Source of the DNA: DTPU01 sp963827855
GTDB lineage: Bacteria > Planctomycetota > Phycisphaerae > Sedimentisphaerales > Anaerobacaceae
Assembly (NCBI GenBank): GCA_963827855.1
Contig: CAWHBY010000002.1
Span: 1,364,001 to 1,428,000 of the forward strand
DNA: 64,000 bases
Direction of reading: 5' to 3'
The notes beneath the pieces were generated by a model. The model ran no database searches. It saw nothing but the letters and a program-made list of their open reading frames with translations, and was not told the origin of the DNA. Below are positions 62,088 through 64,000 of the stretch, in pieces. Both the position numbers and the translations under genes were made by a program. Every line of letters begins with the position of its first letter. The stretch's first letter is position 1.

Positions 62088-63332
62088 ATGCAGACTCTTT
62101 CGTTACGCTGGCAGACCTGGATGGCCAGGCAGACGGGGTCGCGTCTGCGAGCAGGCGAGCCGCCTTTGCGAGCCGAACTCTTCAGCGTGGAGCAACTCTC
62201 TCGCCATGCCCGGGCCCTGGCGGCGGGCCACCAGATCGTCACTCAACGCAGCTCCAACTGCCTGTTGGCTCGATTGGAAGCCAACGAGCAGAGCCTCCGA
62301 GCCTTCAATCTCGCGACCCTCGCCGTCCATCCAGGCCGGCGCATCACTCCTGCCGCCGAGTGGTTTCTCGACAACTTCTACCTGATCGAAGAACAGATCC
62401 AGATGGCGAGGCGGCATCTACCCCGGGGCTACAGCCGGGAGCTGCCTCGCCTCCTGAACGGCCCTTCCGCCGGACTTCCTCGCGTCTACGACATTGTGCT
62501 CGAATTGCTCTCGCACGTGGATGCGCAGGTTGACGCGGGACCGCTCAGCGCCTTCATCGCCGCGTACCAAACGGTGGCTTCCTTGAAACTGGGCGAGCTG
62601 TGGGCCATTCCGATCATGTTGCGGCTCGGGTTGATTGAGAATCTCCAGCGTGTCGCCACCCGACTCACCCTTGGCCGGGAGGATCAAGAACTCGCGGACG
62701 TGTGGGTGGATCGTTTGCAGGATATGGCGGAGAACAACCCGGCTCACCTCGTTATCGTGGTCGCGGACATGGCGAAGTCCGACCTTCCCTTGTCGAGTTC
62801 GTTCGTGGCGGAATTCTGTCAGCGTTTGTCGCAGCGAAGTCCCGTGCTACATCTCGCGCGGAGCTGGCTCGAACAGCAGCTCGTCGAACAAGGATCGTCC
62901 ATCGAACAGCTTGTCCATCTGGAGAGTCAAACCCAGGCCGCCGACCAGGTTTCCGTCAGCCACAGTATTGCCAGTCTTCGTTTCCTGAGCGCCATGGACT
63001 GGAAGGAGTTCGTGGAGACCTTGAGTCAGGTCGAGGTGAGTTTGCGATCCGACCCTGCCGACGTCTACAGCAAGATGGATTTTGCGACCCGCGATCGCTA
63101 TCGCCATTCGGTTGAAGCCATCTCCCGGCACAGCCACCTTTCGGAAGCAGAGGTCGCGCACAAGGCCATCCAACTGGCCGCAGACGGGGCCCGGAAGAAG
63201 GGACGCGAAGATCGGACCGCCCACGTCGGGTTCTATATGATCGACAAAGGCCAGTCCCTGCTGGGCGCGTGGCGAATGTGCGGTGGCCCTGGCGAACGAT
63301 CGTCGAGCGAGGCATCCACCGGTTTCCGCTGA
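62088..63332 (+). CDS. ndvB: Cyclic beta-1,2-glucan synthase, N-terminal part up to a frameshift
   Basis: From ATG 62088 with GGAGAG upstream. The N-terminal NdvB/ChvB region is very clear: 'PLRAELFSVEQLSRHARALA', 'EWFLDNFYLIEEQIQMARRHLPRGYSRELPRL', 'GLPRVYDIVLELLSHVDAQVD', 'LGELWAIPIMLRLGLIENL', 'AMDWKEFVETLSQVEVSLRSDPADVYSKMDFATRDRYRHSVE' and 'HVGFYMIDKGQ'. After about 63268 this frame leaves the family and stops at 63332; the next frame continues the protein. NdvB makes periplasmic cyclic glucans for osmotic adaptation and is normally about 2,800 residues, so most lies beyond the window. Confidence 0.9.
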   Translation: MQTLSLRWQTWMARQTGSRLRAGEPPLRAELFSVEQLSRHARALAAGHQIVTQRSSNCLLARLEANEQSLRAFNLATLAVHPGRRITPAAEWFLDNFYLIEEQIQMARRHLPRGYSRELPRLLNGPSAGLPRVYDIVLELLSHVDAQVDAGPLSAFIAAYQTVASLKLGELWAIPIMLRLGLIENLQRVATRLTLGREDQELADVWVDRLQDMAENNPAHLVIVVADMAKSDLPLSSSFVAEFCQRLSQRSPVLHLARSWLEQQLVEQGSSIEQLVHLESQTQAADQVSVSHSIASLRFLSAMDWKEFVETLSQVEVSLRSDPADVYSKMDFATRDRYRHSVEAISRHSHLSEAEVAHKAIQLAADGARKKGREDRTAHVGFYMIDKGQSLLGAWRMCGGPGERSSSEASTGFR

Positions 63333-64000
63333 CGTTCTATGCGGGCGGTATTGGGGTGCTCACTTCACTCGCCACGTTCGGGTTCGCGCTGCAGGCGCAG
63401 ATGCTCGCCCTGCAGGGATGGAGGCTCATCTTGGCCACCCTGGTCTTCTTCCTATGCGCCAGCCAACTGGCCGTGGCGTTGATGAACTGGTTGTCCACGC
63501 TTCTGGTGAAACCCAGCCCGCTCCCCCGCCTGGACTTCTCCTTTGGCATCGCTTCAGATTGTCGCACGATGGTGGTCGTCCCCACGATGCTCACCAGCCT
63601 GGAGCGTGTTGATCGCCTCATCGAAACCTTGGAGATTCACCATCTCGCGAATCGGGATCAGCACCTTCACTTTGCCCTGCTGACCGATTTTCGCGATGCA
63701 CCGGAGGAGATTCTGCCTGGAGATCAAGAGCTGCTTCAGCGAGCGAGGGCAGGAGTGGAGACGCTGAACCGGAAGTACCTCTCCGATGGCCGGGCCCTCT
63801 TCTTCCTGTTTCACCGCCCGCGCCGCTGGAACGCCGGGGAACGGCTGTGGATGGGGTACGAACGCAAGCGTGGGAAGCTCATTCAGTTCAATGCCCTGCT
63901 GCGGGGCGGTTCCAGCGACTGCTTTTCCGAGATTGTCGGAGTGACCGCCATTCTCCCCCTGATCAAGTATGTCATCACGCTCGACACAGACACCCAGCTT
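63269..64000 (+). CDS. ndvB: Cyclic beta-1,2-glucan synthase, continuation (glycosyltransferase 84 region), runs off the window
   Basis: 244 codons open to the last base. 'VANVRWPWRTIVERGIHRFPLTFYAGGI', two transmembrane helices (about 63330-63400 and 63430-63500), then the GT84 domain: 'CRTMVVVPTMLTSLERVDRLIETLEIHHLANRDQHLHFALLTDFRDA', 'FFLFHRPRRWNAGERLWMGYERKRGKLIQFN' and 'YVITLDTDTQL', where the last Asp pair is the sugar-nucleotide/metal site. It joins the previous segment if one base is restored near 63262-63269. No start codon or ribosome site is expected here. Confidence 0.9.
   Translation, partial: MANVRWPWRTIVERGIHRFPLTFYAGGIGVLTSLATFGFALQAQMLALQGWRLILATLVFFLCASQLAVALMNWLSTLLVKPSPLPRLDFSFGIASDCRTMVVVPTMLTSLERVDRLIETLEIHHLANRDQHLHFALLTDFRDAPEEILPGDQELLQRARAGVETLNRKYLSDGRALFFLFHRPRRWNAGERLWMGYERKRGKLIQFNALLRGGSSDCFSEIVGVTAILPLIKYVITLDTDTQL

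Overview
The window is GC-rich bacterial DNA and most probably comes from a planctomycete of the Phycisphaerae/Sedimentisphaerales kind. This is an inference from gene content: a GLUG-repeat surface protein ending in a 'NYPRLKWE'-type tail, a giant protein starting with a LEPR-XLL motif, a long passenger autotransporter, PEP-CTERM-like tails and a YXWGXW-repeat protein. No rRNA or tRNA is present to confirm it.

Layout. 0-9 kb is ordinary housekeeping: the end of a GLUG protein, a CCA-adding/poly(A) polymerase-type nucleotidyltransferase, a frameshifted rsmD, hisF, pgsA, a PAS/sigma-54 activator, a two-gene thioredoxin operon behind a sigma-54-type promoter, and a GH18 protein. 9-14.3 kb holds an SGNH/TPR membrane protein and a thiFSGH operon read leftward. 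14.4-14.85 kb is a hairpin-rich, inverted-repeat (MITE-like) element related to repeats at 1.3 and 3.4-3.65 kb. 14.9-20.5 kb is one autotransporter. 21.2-50.25 kb is best read as a single leftward gene of about 29 kb (about 9,690 codons), now split into four open frames by three one-base losses. It runs from LEPR-XLL through RTX-like, flagellin-hook-like, LktA-like tandem and PKD repeats to two LRR/Fn3 modules.

50.6-64 kb is an accessory region: a tyrosine recombinase lacking the N-terminal core-binding domain, a histidine kinase/response regulator pair read leftward, then a rightward series of small stress-type genes (FlgM-like, DUF2934, CbpA-CbpM, Thivi_2564, small lipoprotein, YXWGXW, lmo0937, DUF3309, DUF3494, BON-like, PEP-CTERM) and the start of a cyclic beta-1,2-glucan synthase gene. 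Seven copies of one promoter architecture, a GGGT-N3-ACCC(C)AT dyad followed about 20-22 bases later by a -10-like hexamer, precede these units. One copy faces the two-component system. This looks like a compact regulon controlled from within the island. Several island genes are remnants made by internal deletion or fusion (MgtA-type ATPase, DUF3494 protein, a cyclase-like protein).

At least seven coding frames are broken by single-base indels, so part of the fragmentation may be sequence error. The deletion remnants cannot be explained that way.
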